From NCBI RefSeq assembly GCF_947500835.1, contig NZ_CANMTQ010000007.1, forward strand, positions 186,001 to 250,000: a stretch of DNA of 64,000 nucleotides, written 5' to 3'. The translations under genes were made by a program, and so were the position numbers. Origin of the DNA: an uncultured Halomonas sp. (lineage in GTDB: Bacteria; Pseudomonadota; Gammaproteobacteria; Pseudomonadales; Halomonadaceae). Below, one piece after another: positions 43,627 through 53,252 of the stretch. The first letter of the stretch is position 1. Every line of letters begins with the position of its first letter. Below the pieces are notes generated by a model, which searched no databases, was not told where the DNA came from, and was given only the letters and a program-made list of their open reading frames with translations.

Positions 43627-44928
43627 ATGTCTCATGACCCTATTCTTAAACGGCTTTTGACATTTCTTCAGCGCTCTCCCACGCCTTGGCATGCCACCCA
43701 GAACATGCTCGAACGGTTCGAGCGGGCGGGTTTTCGACGTCTGCACGAGACCGAGGCTTGGGATGTCAAGGCTGGCGAACGCGTTGTGGTGACACGTAAT
43801 GGTTCATCCATCATCGCGTTGCAGCTGCCTGACGAACCTCTCACGACGCTGCGCATGATAGGCGCTCATACAGATAGCCCGGGGCTGCGGCTCAAACCCA
43901 ATGCCGCCATCACTACCAGCGATTGGCTGCAATTGGGGGTCGAGGTTTACGGCGGGGCGCTGTTGGCCCCCTGGTTCGATCGTGATCTGGCACTGGCAGG
44001 CCGCGTCCAAGTACGTGATGACCGGGGGCGACTGAAGAGTCTGTTGCTCGATACGAAGCACGCCGTTGCCATGATACCCAGTCTGGCGATTCACTTGGAT
44101 CGCGACGTGAACAGTGGACGCCCGATCAATCCACAGACCCAGATGGCGCCAGTGCTGTGTCAGGGCAGCGGCAAATCCAAGGCGTTCGAGCCCTTGCTCC
44201 AGAAATGGTTGAAAGAGCAGCATGCCCTCGATGATGCTGAAGTTCTCGGTTTCGAACTATGCCTATACGACACCCAGCCACCAGCACTTGTCGGTATCAA
44301 TAACGAGCTCATCGCCAGTGCCCGTCTGGATAATCTGCTGTCCTGTTTCATCGGCATGGAGGCCTTGTTGGAAAGCGATGGCGCTCAAGGCGCCGTGTTG
44401 GTGGCAAACGATCATGAAGAAGTGGGTAGCGCCAGTGCCATCGGGGCTCAAGGGCCTTTCCTGCAGGATGTGCTGCGTCGCATTGTCGAACAGCTGGGTG
44501 ATAACAGCGAACAGGCCTGGAGTCGCCTGATTCAGTCTTCCTGCATGATTTCCTGTGATAACGCCCACGGACTGCATCCCAATTTTAGCGACAAGCACGA
44601 TGCCGCTCATGGCCCTTTGCTCAACGGCGGACCGGTGATCAAGGTCAATGCCAATCAGCGCTATGCCACGACTAGCGAAACGGCGGCGCTGTTTCGCGAT
44701 GTATGTCGTAATGCACAGGTGCCGACCCAGACGTTCGTTACCCGGGCCGACATGGGCTGCGGTAGCACTATTGGCCCTATTACCGCCACGGAACTGGGGG
44801 TGCCGACCCTGGATGTAGGGGTTGCTCAGTGGGCCATGCATTCGATTCGCGAGACCGCAGGCAGTCAGGACGTCGTTCATCTCATTCGTGCCCTGACGAC
44901 CTTCCTTGATCGTCGGGTGCTATTTTGA
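43627..44928 (+). CDS. apeB: M18 family aminopeptidase (aspartyl aminopeptidase)
   Basis: 433 residues from MSHDPILKR (43627), with a GAGGA site. The earlier start at 43531 adds 32 residues without similarity. Family motifs: RMIGAHTDSPGLRLKPN (zinc His and Asp, about 78-94), VANDHEEVGSASAIGA (zinc Asp and catalytic Glu pair), ISCDNAHGLHPNFSDKHD, and ADMGCGSTIGPI. It is a cytoplasmic metallopeptidase that removes N-terminal acidic or other residues from peptides. Single gene closed by the terminator at 44953. Confidence 0.92.
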   Translation: MSHDPILKRLLTFLQRSPTPWHATQNMLERFERAGFRRLHETEAWDVKAGERVVVTRNGSSIIALQLPDEPLTTLRMIGAHTDSPGLRLKPNAAITTSDWLQLGVEVYGGALLAPWFDRDLALAGRVQVRDDRGRLKSLLLDTKHAVAMIPSLAIHLDRDVNSGRPINPQTQMAPVLCQGSGKSKAFEPLLQKWLKEQHALDDAEVLGFELCLYDTQPPALVGINNELIASARLDNLLSCFIGMEALLESDGAQGAVLVANDHEEVGSASAIGAQGPFLQDVLRRIVEQLGDNSEQAWSRLIQSSCMISCDNAHGLHPNFSDKHDAAHGPLLNGGPVIKVNANQRYATTSETAALFRDVCRNAQVPTQTFVTRADMGCGSTIGPITATELGVPTLDVGVAQWAMHSIRETAGSQDVVHLIRALTTFLDRRVLF

Positions 44929-44952
44929 TTGAAAATTAGGCAGGATCAGCAA

Positions 44953-44986
44953 AAAAGCGCCCGAAACTCATGTTTCGGGCGCTTTT
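44953..44986. terminator. Bidirectional terminator between apeB and rne
   Basis: AAAAGCGCCCGAAAC (44953-44967) pairs perfectly with GTTTCGGGCGCTTTT (44972-44986) across a 4-base loop. Flanking A and T runs give U tracts in both directions, serving convergent apeB and rne. Confidence 0.92.
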
Positions 44987-45040
44987 GAGAGGGCACTACC
45001 GCTTATGAAATGAGACGCGGCTATTTATATCAGCGTTGCA

Positions 45041-48000
45041 TCAGTTGTTGTCGTTCGCTTGACCTTGCTGATTGCGACGCTTTTCCCGTGGATCGTTATG
45101 GGCACGACGACGGCGTGCAGATTGATCGCTGTCTGACGTCGGCCTTTCGATCATATCATTGGTCTCGTCGTCACCTACCGCTGTATCCACTGCACCGTTC
45201 ACAGCCTCTTTAACCGCTTCTTCAGGCTTGGTTTCCTGCCGAGTTGGCTCATGCTGCGCTGACGATGTCTCTCGAGAATGCGTTACTAGGGAAGACTCGT
45301 CGTTTTCGGCATAGGCATTTTCAGATGCCATCTCGTCCTGACGGTGATTTATATCTGATTGAGATGGTGCCGGAGTCGCCTGTACAACATCTTGCGTGAC
45401 AGGGTTTTCGGTGTCCGCGTTACGGGAATCATCGGCAACTTGCGCTACCGGATGATCGTTTTGTGCCACAAGAGGCTCGCCGGAATCAGGTGAAGCGGAT
45501 GCAAAGGCGTCCGCATCCGTCTCATCCCTGGCTTGCGATGTGTCCGTATCGTTTGCCTGCGGCGATTCAACCAGAACGGCAGCGTTTGTATCAGACGCCG
45601 CATCCGCCGCGCTGAGCCGGGCTTCCACATCTTGCTGAGTAGTGGCGTCAACCGGGTTTTCCATTTCGGTGGTGGCCGATGACGCTTGAGCCTGTGTCTG
45701 TGGCGCACTCGTGGCCACATTCTCGTTCGCACTCTTTGTGGCACTTTCTGTTGCATTCATCGCCGAAGGCTTGCGAGATCTGGTATTGCGGCCCTTGGAG
45801 ACCTGCTGGCCACGAGCGAATGCAGCGCGCTCTGCCGTAGGGGCAACTTTGGGTGCATCCGGTTCGACTTCCTCGGAGCGTGCATTCTGCGCCGGTTCAG
45901 CAGAAGTGGTGTTTTCTTCCGCTATTTCTTTCACCATGGCTGTCGGCTGAGCTGGCTCTTCCGAAGCAGCGGTTGGCTGTGCTGAGTCAGTATTCGCGTT
46001 TGCCTCTTGCTGTAGACGTTCCTGCTCGGCCACAGACTTGGGGTTCAGTGCATGCTTACGAGTGCGCTGGCGTGGATTATTGCGCGTGCGCTTGGGCGCA
46101 CCATCACTGTCGCTCTCGGACTTGCTCTCATCCTTCTTCTCATCCCGAGGCTTTTTCTGCTGTGCCTCTTTATCCAGAGGCTTCTCGCTACTCTGATCGG
46201 GCTGGGTCAGGGACTTGTTGTCGCGCTGGTCATCACGGCCTTTGCGATTGTCGCGACGTGGCTTGTTCTCGGGCTTGTCGTCCTTGTCGCTTTTCTGAGC
46301 GCCACGAGCGTTATTCGCAACGCCATCGCTCTGACGAGGCTTACCCCGGGAAGAAGCTTTGTCTTCCTGCTTGTTGGGACGATTGTCTCGCGTGTTTCGG
46401 CTGTCAGTATCCTGGCGCTCATTCCGGGTAGTCTTGCGCTCGTCGCGCTGCTCGTCATCCGTTGTACTGCGACGGCGCCGCTGGTTTGTATTGCGATTGT
46501 TACGCTCGTTGCGCTGTTCCTGGTCGCTAGCACGACTCCCTTGACGATGATTGCTGGACGGGTCTGTCTGATCGTTCGTCTTGACTGCGGAAGTGGACTC
46601 CTCGGCGCCGCCAACAAGCTTGTTCAGGCCTTTGAAGAGGCGGCTCAGCAACCCCGAGGAGGAGCTGGAAACATTGTCGGGCTGTACGGATTCCTGTTGA
46701 TGTTGCAGGGAATCTGGAGCAGGGGCCGTGTGAGCGACGCCTTTGACTGCCGCTTCGGTACGCTGTATCGGCTTGTCGAAAGAGGGGTCGGGCTCTTGGC
46801 CCACCTCGGTGTCAGTGGATAGTTCGAAGCTGGATTTGTCCTCGTCATCTTCTCCCACGTGATCGTCCCGCAGGCGCTGAACATCGTAGTGTGGGGTAGA
46901 CATCTCGGGACTCGGAAGCAATACCACGCGCACGTCCTGACGCCGCTCGATATCCGCAAGGATGGCACGCTTTTCATTGAGCAGGTAGGTGGCTACCGAT
47001 ACCGGCAAGATGGCGCGAATCTGCGCGCTGCGCTCTTTCATCGCCTCTTCTTCTATGAGGCGCATGATGGATAGCGAAATCGAGCGAACGTCTCGAATGG
47101 TGCCTTGACCATCGCAGCGCGGGCATACCACGCCGCTTGTCTCACCCAGGGAAGGACGCAAGCGCTGGCGTGACATCTCCATCAGCCCGAAACGCGAGAT
47201 GCGGCCAATCTGTACCCGGGCACGATCGATCTTGAGCGCATCGCGCACGCGGTTTTCGACTTCGCGCTGATTGCGTGCCGGTGACATGTCGATGAAATCG
47301 ATGACTACCAGGCCACCGATATCCCGCAAGCGCAGCTGCCGGGCGATTTCGTCCGCCGCTTCAAGATTGGTCTGTAGCGCTGTCTCTTCGATATCACTGC
47401 CCCGGGTCGCCCGGGCGGAGTTGATATCGATGGAGACCAGTGCCTCGGTATGATCGATCACTACCGAACCGCCGGAAGGCAGCTTGACCTCGCGCTGATA
47501 GGCGGTCTCGATCTGGCTTTCGATCTGAAAGCGAGAAAACAGCGGTACGTCGTCCGCGTAGAGCTTGATCTTCTGCTGATAGGAGGGCATCACCTGGCGA
47601 ATGAACCCCAGCGCTTCCTGATGGACCTCGGGGCTGTCGACCAGTACCTCGCCGATGTCCTGGCGCAGGTAGTCACGCATGGCGCGGATGATGACGTTGG
47701 ATTCACGATAGATGAGAAACGGCGCCGGACGCTTGGTTGCTTCAGCGGTGATCGCTTCCCAGACCTGGGCAAGATAATCCAGATCCCACTGCAGCTCTTC
47801 GGTGCTGCGTCCGATGCCTGCCGTGCGGACGATGACACCCATCTTGTCTGGCAGGGTGAGTTGCCCCATGGCTTCCTTGAGCTGAGTGCGTTCCTCACCT
47901 TCGATGCGACGCGATATGCCCCCGGCTCTTGGATTGTTGGGCATCAGCACCAGAAAGCGACCGGCCAGACTGACGAAGGTGGTCAGCGCCGCGCCCTTGT

Positions 48001-48325
48001 TGCCGCGCTCTTCCTTGTCGACCTGGACGATGACTTCCTGGCCTTCCTTGATCACTTCCTTGATGTTGGGACGACCGGAAGGCTCCTTGGAAAAGTACTC
48101 TCGGGAAATCTCTTTGAGGGGTAGAAAGCCATGGCGCTCGGCACCAAAATCCACGAAAGCAGCCTCCAGGGAGGGCTCAACGCGAGTGATCTTGCCGCGA
48201 TAGATATTGGCTTTCTTCTGTTCACGAGCCCCGGATTCGATATCCAGATCGTAGAGTCGCTGTCCATCGACCAGTGCGACACGCAGCTCCTCGGGCTGGG
48301 TCGCATTGATGAGCATTCGTTTCAT
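45041..48325 (-). CDS. rne: Ribonuclease E
   Basis: 1094 residues. The catalytic half (1 to about 510) starts [18 protein letters not shown]. It has an S1 RNA-binding domain (about 38-120: [23 protein letters not shown]), a 5'-sensor region, the DNase I-like core with the two metal-binding aspartates in [15 protein letters not shown] and LVVIDFIDM, and the zinc-link CPRCDGQG (about 405-412). The remainder is a long disordered C-terminal half rich in R, N, D, E and Q ([16 protein letters not shown] and similar) that should carry RNA-binding and degradosome-partner sites. It initiates mRNA decay and processes rRNA and tRNA at the inner membrane. Length is close to that of other gammaproteobacteria. 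Confidence 0.95.
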   Translation of the reverse strand: MKRMLINATQPEELRVALVDGQRLYDLDIESGAREQKKANIYRGKITRVEPSLEAAFVDFGAERHGFLPLKEISREYFSKEPSGRPNIKEVIKEGQEVIVQVDKEERGNKGAALTTFVSLAGRFLVLMPNNPRAGGISRRIEGEERTQLKEAMGQLTLPDKMGVIVRTAGIGRSTEELQWDLDYLAQVWEAITAEATKRPAPFLIYRESNVIIRAMRDYLRQDIGEVLVDSPEVHQEALGFIRQVMPSYQQKIKLYADDVPLFSRFQIESQIETAYQREVKLPSGGSVVIDHTEALVSIDINSARATRGSDIEETALQTNLEAADEIARQLRLRDIGGLVVIDFIDMSPARNQREVENRVRDALKIDRARVQIGRISRFGLMEMSRQRLRPSLGETSGVVCPRCDGQGTIRDVRSISLSIMRLIEEEAMKERSAQIRAILPVSVATYLLNEKRAILADIERRQDVRVVLLPSPEMSTPHYDVQRLRDDHVGEDDEDKSSFELSTDTEVGQEPDPSFDKPIQRTEAAVKGVAHTAPAPDSLQHQQESVQPDNVSSSSSGLLSRLFKGLNKLVGGAEESTSAVKTNDQTDPSSNHRQGSRASDQEQRNERNNRNTNQRRRRSTTDDEQRDERKTTRNERQDTDSRNTRDNRPNKQEDKASSRGKPRQSDGVANNARGAQKSDKDDKPENKPRRDNRKGRDDQRDNKSLTQPDQSSEKPLDKEAQQKKPRDEKKDESKSESDSDGAPKRTRNNPRQRTRKHALNPKSVAEQERLQQEANANTDSAQPTAASEEPAQPTAMVKEIAEENTTSAEPAQNARSEEVEPDAPKVAPTAERAAFARGQQVSKGRNTRSRKPSAMNATESATKSANENVATSAPQTQAQASSATTEMENPVDATTQQDVEARLSAADAASDTNAAVLVESPQANDTDTSQARDETDADAFASASPDSGEPLVAQNDHPVAQVADDSRNADTENPVTQDVVQATPAPSQSDINHRQDEMASENAYAENDESSLVTHSRETSSAQHEPTRQETKPEEAVKEAVNGAVDTAVGDDETNDMIERPTSDSDQSARRRRAHNDPREKRRNQQGQANDNN

Positions 48326-49030
48326 GTTGTCTCGCTGTTAAAGGCGCGCCGGACGGCGGCTTTTGGAGAGACGCTGCTTAGATGCCTAATGAATGAAGCC
48401 GAATGCTCGACATCGACCGAAGACAGCCATGTGGTGCGATATGGCATTTTCGACAAGTGGCGAAACTGGCTTCATTCATTCGTCGATTCTGTCAGCGATT
48501 CCTTGGTGTCGGTGACGACGAACCGCTTTCTGCGTTGTGTTGTGCTCAGTTCATGTCGTGAATGTGCCATCAGCACTCATCAATAGAAGAGTGCTACAAG
48601 ATCATGTTGAGTACGCGACGGTGGCAAGACATGTTTCGGTGGGATACTGTTGATGACTTCCCTTCCGGCCTTACAGACACCGTCAGACACCTGGCATTGT
48701 TCGGTTCGCCGACGCCGGCCTCCGGCACGGTATTGATAAATCCCGTCAGGTTGTGGCGATCCCTTGTGCGGGTCGTCCAGAACTCGGGCGTGGCGTAACA
48801 TAACATCGGTACTACTGTGGCAGCAGGGCTCAAATCCTGATTGCCGTAATCGTGACTCTGTTCTGCAAATCCTGTCCTGTATGTACATTGTACAGGCATT
48901 GTAATGGAATTTTACATTTCATCAGAGTGAGCGTGGAATATAACAGTTAAGCCTCTTGACAGCAATTGACGCGAAGAGTGCTGCACTGGGATAAGATGCG
49001 CGTTTTGCCAAGCGGATGCGAGGAAGGAAA
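48326..49030. other. 705-base divergent region between rne and rluC
   Basis: No convincing gene. It presumably holds the long rne leader used for autoregulation, the rne promoter and the rluC promoter. A noted structure is CCTGTA (48876-48881) / TACAGG (48891-48896), enclosing two copies of TGTACA (48882-48887 and 48889-48894). The 102-codon minus-strand frame at 48580-48888 does not look like a protein. Confidence 0.55.
48956..48995 (+). promoter_or_regulatory. Candidate sigma-70 promoter of rluC
   Basis: TTGACA (48956-48961) and TTGACG (48966-48971) are possible -35 elements. The second is 18 bases from GATAAG (48990-48995). The layout is 35-75 bases before the rluC start. Confidence 0.4.
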
Positions 49031-49972
49031 ATGGCCGAGGGTCGCGAAGTGCAATGGGCGGAAATCGGTGAGGCCCAGGCCGGACAGCGCATCGACAATT
49101 TCTTGCGGACGCGTCTCAAGGGCGCCCCCAAGGCATTGATCTACCGTATCCTGCGCAAGGGTGAAGTGCGGGTGAACAAGAAGCGGGTCAAGGTCGACTA
49201 CCGGCTGGTATCCGGCGATCTTGTGCGTATACCGCCGCTGCGCCTGGCTCCTGAGGTGGCGGTGCGCGATGTCAGCGACAACTTGCGTAATCTGCTTGCG
49301 GGCAGCGTGCTGGTCGAAGGCCCGGACTGGCTCGTGATCAACAAGCCATCGGGACTCGCCGTGCACGGTGGCAGTGGTGTCAAGATTGGCTTGATCGAAG
49401 CGCTGCGTCAGGTACGCGAGGATCTCGATTTTCTCGAACTGGTCCATCGTCTGGATCGTGATACCTCGGGCTGTCTGCTGCTGGCCAAGTCGCGTCCGGC
49501 GCTGTTGACCCTCAACAACGCCCTCAAGCAGCGCCAGATGGACAAGCAATATCTGGCGCTCGTTCAGGGCCGCTGGCCGGCACGACGGGACTATGTCAGT
49601 GCCCGACTCGATCGTTTCGATGCTGGGAACGGGGAGCGTCGGGTAAGAGTCGATCCTCAGGGAAAGGTCTCGCGGACTCGCTTTGCGGTGCGCGAGACCT
49701 TCGCCAATGCCACCCTGGTCGAGGCAGAGCCTATTACCGGTCGTACCCATCAGATTCGGGTGCACGCGGCCCATGCCGGTCATTCATTACTCGGTGATGA
49801 CAAGTACGGCAGTCGAGAAGGGCAGCGCCTGGCGGCAGGCCTGAGACTCGATCGGTTGTTTCTGCACGCAGCAGCGCTGACCTTTCCCGAGCCCACCAGC
49901 GGACGGCCAGTACACATAAAAGCGCCGCTTGGATCGACCCTGGAGGCCGTGCTGACCCGGGCGCGAGGTTGA
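49031..49972 (+). CDS. rluC: 23S rRNA pseudouridine synthase RluC
   Basis: 313 residues from MAEGREVQW (49031), with AGGAAGG upstream. N-terminal S4 domain (about 18-75: AGQRIDNFLRTRLKGAPKALIYRILRKGEVRVNKKR), then the RluA-family catalytic domain with LVINKPSGLAVHGGSG and the active aspartate in ELVHRLDRDTSGCLLLAK. It also has ITGRTHQIRVHAAHAGH and LLGDDKYG. RluC modifies three uridines (955, 2504 and 2580 in E. coli numbering). The position divergent to rne is conserved in gammaproteobacteria and supports RluC over RluD. Confidence 0.93.
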   Translation: MAEGREVQWAEIGEAQAGQRIDNFLRTRLKGAPKALIYRILRKGEVRVNKKRVKVDYRLVSGDLVRIPPLRLAPEVAVRDVSDNLRNLLAGSVLVEGPDWLVINKPSGLAVHGGSGVKIGLIEALRQVREDLDFLELVHRLDRDTSGCLLLAKSRPALLTLNNALKQRQMDKQYLALVQGRWPARRDYVSARLDRFDAGNGERRVRVDPQGKVSRTRFAVRETFANATLVEAEPITGRTHQIRVHAAHAGHSLLGDDKYGSREGQRLAAGLRLDRLFLHAAALTFPEPTSGRPVHIKAPLGSTLEAVLTRARG

Positions 49973-50007
49973 ACACGCTTATATTCATGAACGTTGCAGG
50001 AGAAGGA

Positions 50008-50658
50008 ATGCGCTACCGACTGGTGATTTTCGATTGGGACGGCACCTTGATGGATTCAGAGGCGCGTATCGTTGCCTGCATGCAAGCAGCCGCCCAGGAT
50101 GTTGGCTGGGGTGCGCTTGGCGCCGACCGCGTGCGGGACATCATCGGCCTGGGGCTTCCCGAGGCGATAGAGCGCATGTGTCCAGGTATGCCAGCAGATC
50201 AGGCCGAGGCACTGCGAGTGCGCTATAGTCACCACTTTGTGAATGCCGATCAGAAACCGATGCCGTTTTTTGAAGGAGTCGAGACAGGTATTCTGCGTCT
50301 GCGCGATGACCAGAACATCCGTCTGGCTGTCGCAACCGGCAAGAGCCGGCGCGGACTGGATCGTGCATTTGAATCCACGGGTAGCGCCGACTGGTTTCAT
50401 GCCAGTCGTACGGCGGATGAAACGCTGTCTAAGCCGCACCCGCGAATGCTTGAAGAGCTGTTGTCCGAAACTGGCGTCGAGGCTAAAGAAGCCCTGATGG
50501 TGGGCGATACCGAATATGACATGGAAATGGCGCGTGCGCTGGATATGGATCGTGTGGCGGTTACCTATGGCGTGCACGCTCCCGAGCGTCTTGCCATGAG
50601 TAAGCCCGTTTTCACCGCCAGCGCTTTCCCTGAACTGATTGACTGGCTGCACGACTGA
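50008..50658 (+). CDS. HAD superfamily hydrolase (phosphoglycolate phosphatase-like)
   Basis: 216 residues from MRYRLVIFDW (50008), behind AGGAG. HAD motifs: I FDWDGTLMDSEARI (nucleophile Asp about residue 9), II LAVATGKSRRGLD, III KPHPRMLEEL, IV MVGDTEYDMEMARAL. The alpha-helical cap of subfamily I is present. The substrate is a small phosphorylated metabolite, not readable from sequence. Members at this rne-rluC-sppA locus are usually annotated as phosphoglycolate phosphatase-like. Co-directional with rluC (35-base gap) and sppA (25-base gap). Confidence 0.85.
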   Translation: MRYRLVIFDWDGTLMDSEARIVACMQAAAQDVGWGALGADRVRDIIGLGLPEAIERMCPGMPADQAEALRVRYSHHFVNADQKPMPFFEGVETGILRLRDDQNIRLAVATGKSRRGLDRAFESTGSADWFHASRTADETLSKPHPRMLEELLSETGVEAKEALMVGDTEYDMEMARALDMDRVAVTYGVHAPERLAMSKPVFTASAFPELIDWLHD

Positions 50659-50683
50659 TCGACCGACCTGCTGAGATTGAACC

Positions 50684-51763
50684 ATGAGTGATGACAAGCG
50701 CTATGACGAGTGGACCGATGGTCCCGAACTTGATCGCGACGACCCCCGTCGCGACGTAGCTGGCAAGGATGACGAAGTGCCCGCAGGCAATGAGGATGCT
50801 GCCACGCTTCGGGAACGTCAGCGTCTGGCGCAGCTGGAAATGATGGATCGCTGGATTGGGGGTGTGCTCGTCGAGCAGCGTCGTTCCCGGCGCTGGAAGC
50901 TGTTCTTCCGCTTCTTGTTTGCCGCCCTGACGCTGGCCTTGCTGGCAACCAGTATCTATAGCCTGTTCTTTGCCGGCATGACGCCATCGCCGATTGGCCC
51001 TCATCTTGGAGTAGTACGAGTCGAGGGGGTGATCGATAGTAAGGGCGAAGCGAATGCTGAACGTATCAATAAAGGCCTACAGCGTGCCTGGGAGAATGAC
51101 GAGACTCAGGCAGTGGTGCTTCAGATCAACAGTCCTGGCGGTAGCCCGGTGCAGTCCCAGCGCATCTTCAATGAGATTCGTCGTTTAGGTCAGGCAGGTG
51201 ATAAACCGATTCTTGCTGTCATCGAGGATATCGGTGCCAGCGGTGCTTATTATATTGCTGCAGGCGCGGACAATATCTACGCGGCACCGGCAAGCCTGGT
51301 GGGCTCTATCGGGGTCATCTATTCTGGTTTCGGTTTGCAGGACGCCATCGATAACCTGGGCATCGAGCGCCGTGTGTTCACTGCCGGCGAGAACAAGGCG
51401 TTTCTCGATCCGTTCAGTGATATCGCACCGGATCAGCGCAATTTCTGGCAGCAGGTGTTGAATACTACCCATCAGCAGTTCATCGACGACGTCAAGACAG
51501 GGCGCGGCAAGCGCTTGAGTGACGATCCCAAGTTGTTCTCGGGGCTGATATGGACCGGTGAACAGGCAACCGGCCTTGGGCTCATCGATGGCTTGAAAAG
51601 CATTGACGAACTCGCTCGAGAACGCTTAGGAGATGTGCGTACCCGGGATTACACGCCGGCACTGGACCCTTTCGAGCGCTTGTCGCGTCAGTTCGGACGC
51701 GTTGCCGCCGAGTGGGTCGGATTGCCTCGGGCGAGTTCACCGCTGCGCTATGAGCTGCCCTGA
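50684..51763 (+). CDS. sppA: S49 family signal peptide peptidase (SppA/SohB type)
   Basis: 359 residues. A charged cytoplasmic N-terminus (about 1-70), one membrane helix (FFRFLFAALTLALLATSIYSLFFAG, about 70-94), then a periplasmic S49 protease domain. Conserved segments: LQINSPGGSPVQSQRIFNEI, the catalytic serine in IEDIGASGAYYIAAGADNIYA, and the lysine in FTAGENKAFLDPF. It degrades cleaved signal peptides in the inner membrane. The stop codon lies 16 bases inside the 3' end of the convergent maf gene. Confidence 0.9.
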   Translation: MSDDKRYDEWTDGPELDRDDPRRDVAGKDDEVPAGNEDAATLRERQRLAQLEMMDRWIGGVLVEQRRSRRWKLFFRFLFAALTLALLATSIYSLFFAGMTPSPIGPHLGVVRVEGVIDSKGEANAERINKGLQRAWENDETQAVVLQINSPGGSPVQSQRIFNEIRRLGQAGDKPILAVIEDIGASGAYYIAAGADNIYAAPASLVGSIGVIYSGFGLQDAIDNLGIERRVFTAGENKAFLDPFSDIAPDQRNFWQQVLNTTHQQFIDDVKTGRGKRLSDDPKLFSGLIWTGEQATGLGLIDGLKSIDELARERLGDVRTRDYTPALDPFERLSRQFGRVAAEWVGLPRASSPLRYELP

Positions 51764-52365
51764 TCCGGCAATGAGTCAAGCAGTGGATCCAGTCCCGCTT
51801 CACGTAGCAGGGCGCACAGGCGAATCAAGGGAAGGCCGATGAGGGTGTTGGGATCATCGCCTTCGAGGCGCTCGAACAGCGTGATGCCCAAGCCTTCCAT
51901 GCGAAAGCTGCCGGCGCTGTCGAAAGGTTGTTCGCGATCGACATAACGTTCGATCTCGGCAGTGCTCAAATCCCGAAACACCACGTCGTAACTCTCGTGG
52001 CAGACGCGCTGCCAGCCCCGGGCGGTATCAATCAAGGCCAAGCCGGTGAGAAAACGAACTCTCCGTCCTGAAAAGCGCGCCAAGTTAGCGCAGGCGGTTG
52101 CAGCGTTACCTGGCTTGCCCAGGATGTCATCCTCGAATACCGCCACCTGATCCGAACCGATGATCAGGTGACCGGGATAGTCAGACGCCAGGCGCGAGGC
52201 CTTGCCAAGCGCCAGGCGATGCACCAGTTCGGCAGGTGGTTCGTCGGGTTTGCGCGTTTCATCGATATCCGGACTGGCCCAGGCGAAAGGTATGCCGAGC
52301 CGCTCGAGAAGCTGGCGACGCCAGCGTGAGCCAGAGGCAAGAATCAAACGTGGTCGGTCATTCAT
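51748..52365 (-). CDS. Maf-like nucleotide pyrophosphatase (YceF type)
   Basis: 205 residues from MNDRPRLILASGS (52365). The family opening LILASGSRWRRQLLERLGIPFAWASPDIDE, then AKGKA-equivalent ALGKASRLASDYPGHLIIGSDQVAVF and the KP segment LGKPGNAATACANL, RYVDREQPFDSAGSFRMEGLG, and NTLIGLPLIRLCALLREAG at the end. Gene position next to yceD-rpmF-plsX identifies the YceF subgroup, which hydrolyses m7GTP. It is the only minus-strand gene in this region. Confidence 0.9.
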   Translation of the reverse strand: MNDRPRLILASGSRWRRQLLERLGIPFAWASPDIDETRKPDEPPAELVHRLALGKASRLASDYPGHLIIGSDQVAVFEDDILGKPGNAATACANLARFSGRRVRFLTGLALIDTARGWQRVCHESYDVVFRDLSTAEIERYVDREQPFDSAGSFRMEGLGITLFERLEGDDPNTLIGLPLIRLCALLREAGLDPLLDSLPDQGSS

Positions 52366-52486
52366 TCTTGTCATTCCCTGAAATAAGCATGGTACATGCA
52401 GTGTGCCGGCCCCACCTGATACTTGTACAGTCTTGGCCGATCGCTGCTTTGACACGCATGGGGGGAATCCCTATCATTGCGCGCTT

Positions 52487-53014
52487 ATGTCAACCACTAG
52501 ACTTCCCATACAGGTCGAACCCTATCGTTTGGCCGCTAGCGACGATCATCTTGAGGGCGCAATGTCCCTCGACGAAATGACTCGTTTACGCGAAGAAGCC
52601 GGCAAACAGCAGGGCGATGCCGACGTTCGCCTGGAATTCGGCCGAGATGCCCAGGGGCGCCGCTTCATTGAAGGTTGGATAAAGGCGACGCTGGATTTGG
52701 CGTGCAAGCGGTGTCTTGAGCCCATGCCGATCGCCATCGAAAGCCATTTCCTGTTGGGAATGGTAAGCGATGATGCCATGGCGTCGGATCTGCCGAACGC
52801 TTATGAGCCGGTAGTGGTAGAAAATGAACAGCTCAACCTGCAGCTGATGCTCGAGGATGAATTGATCCTCAGTCTGCCACAGGTGGTCTATCACGACGAG
52901 GCGGATTGCGCCGTTTCGCCGGATCAGCTGAGTAGTGGGGCCCTGCCCGAGTCCTCGGAGCAGTCTGCTGCTAGCCCCTTCGAGGTGCTGCGCGCCTTGA
53001 AGAACAAACATTGA
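52487..53014 (+). CDS. yceD: YceD family protein (DUF177), 23S rRNA accumulation protein
   Basis: 175 residues from MSTTRLPIQVEPYRLA (52487). DUF177 features: ATLDLACKRCLEPMPIAIESHFLLG with the CxxC-like CKRC, a low-complexity acidic middle, VVENEQLNLQLMLEDELILSLPQVVYHDEADC, and SPFEVLRALKNK at the C-terminus. The YceD-RpmF pairing is one of the best conserved bacterial gene pairs, and YceD is needed for normal 23S rRNA levels. It leads the yceD-rpmF-plsX-fab operon. Start upstream of this would overlap the divergent maf gene and lacks similarity. Confidence 0.9.
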   Translation: MSTTRLPIQVEPYRLAASDDHLEGAMSLDEMTRLREEAGKQQGDADVRLEFGRDAQGRRFIEGWIKATLDLACKRCLEPMPIAIESHFLLGMVSDDAMASDLPNAYEPVVVENEQLNLQLMLEDELILSLPQVVYHDEADCAVSPDQLSSGALPESSEQSAASPFEVLRALKNKH

Positions 53015-53045
53015 TTCGAATCGATACACTCTGGAGTGATCTCTC

Positions 53046-53216
53046 ATGGCAGTTCAAAAGAACCGTAAAACTCGTTCCAAGCGTGGCATGCGTCGTAGCC
53101 ATGATGCGCTGACTTCTCCTGCGTTGTCCCAGGACAAGGAAACCGGTACAACCCACCTTCGCCATCACGTGGCCTCGGATGGTTTCTATCGTGGCCGTAA
53201 AGTCATCGACGTTTAA
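53046..53216 (+). CDS. rpmF: 50S ribosomal protein L32
   Basis: 56 residues: [20 protein letters not shown] at the start, then [20 protein letters not shown] and [10 protein letters not shown]. This is the standard bacterial L32 without the zinc cysteines, as in E. coli. The ATG at 53046 lies 31 bases after yceD and the stop TAA at 53214-53216 lies 36 bases before plsX, matching the universal rpmF-plsX arrangement. Confidence 0.97.
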   Translation: MAVQKNRKTRSKRGMRRSHDALTSPALSQDKETGTTHLRHHVASDGFYRGRKVIDV

Positions 53217-53252
53217 ATAGGTCATATCGCGGGCGACACTGCGGAGCCGAAC

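Noticed and set aside
46052..46822. 256-codon hydrophobic frame opposite the RNase E C-terminal half
   Set aside because: The hydrophobic look arises from reading Arg/Asp/Asn-rich disordered coding sequence backwards.
48580..48888. Minus-strand 102-codon frame in the rne-rluC gap
   Set aside because: No ribosome site, no domain or helix pattern, many Cys/Arg/His typical of random frames.
48876..48896. Possible LexA (SOS) box
   Set aside because: The CTG...CAG spacing is 13 rather than the 10 bases required, so it was kept only as an unexplained palindrome.
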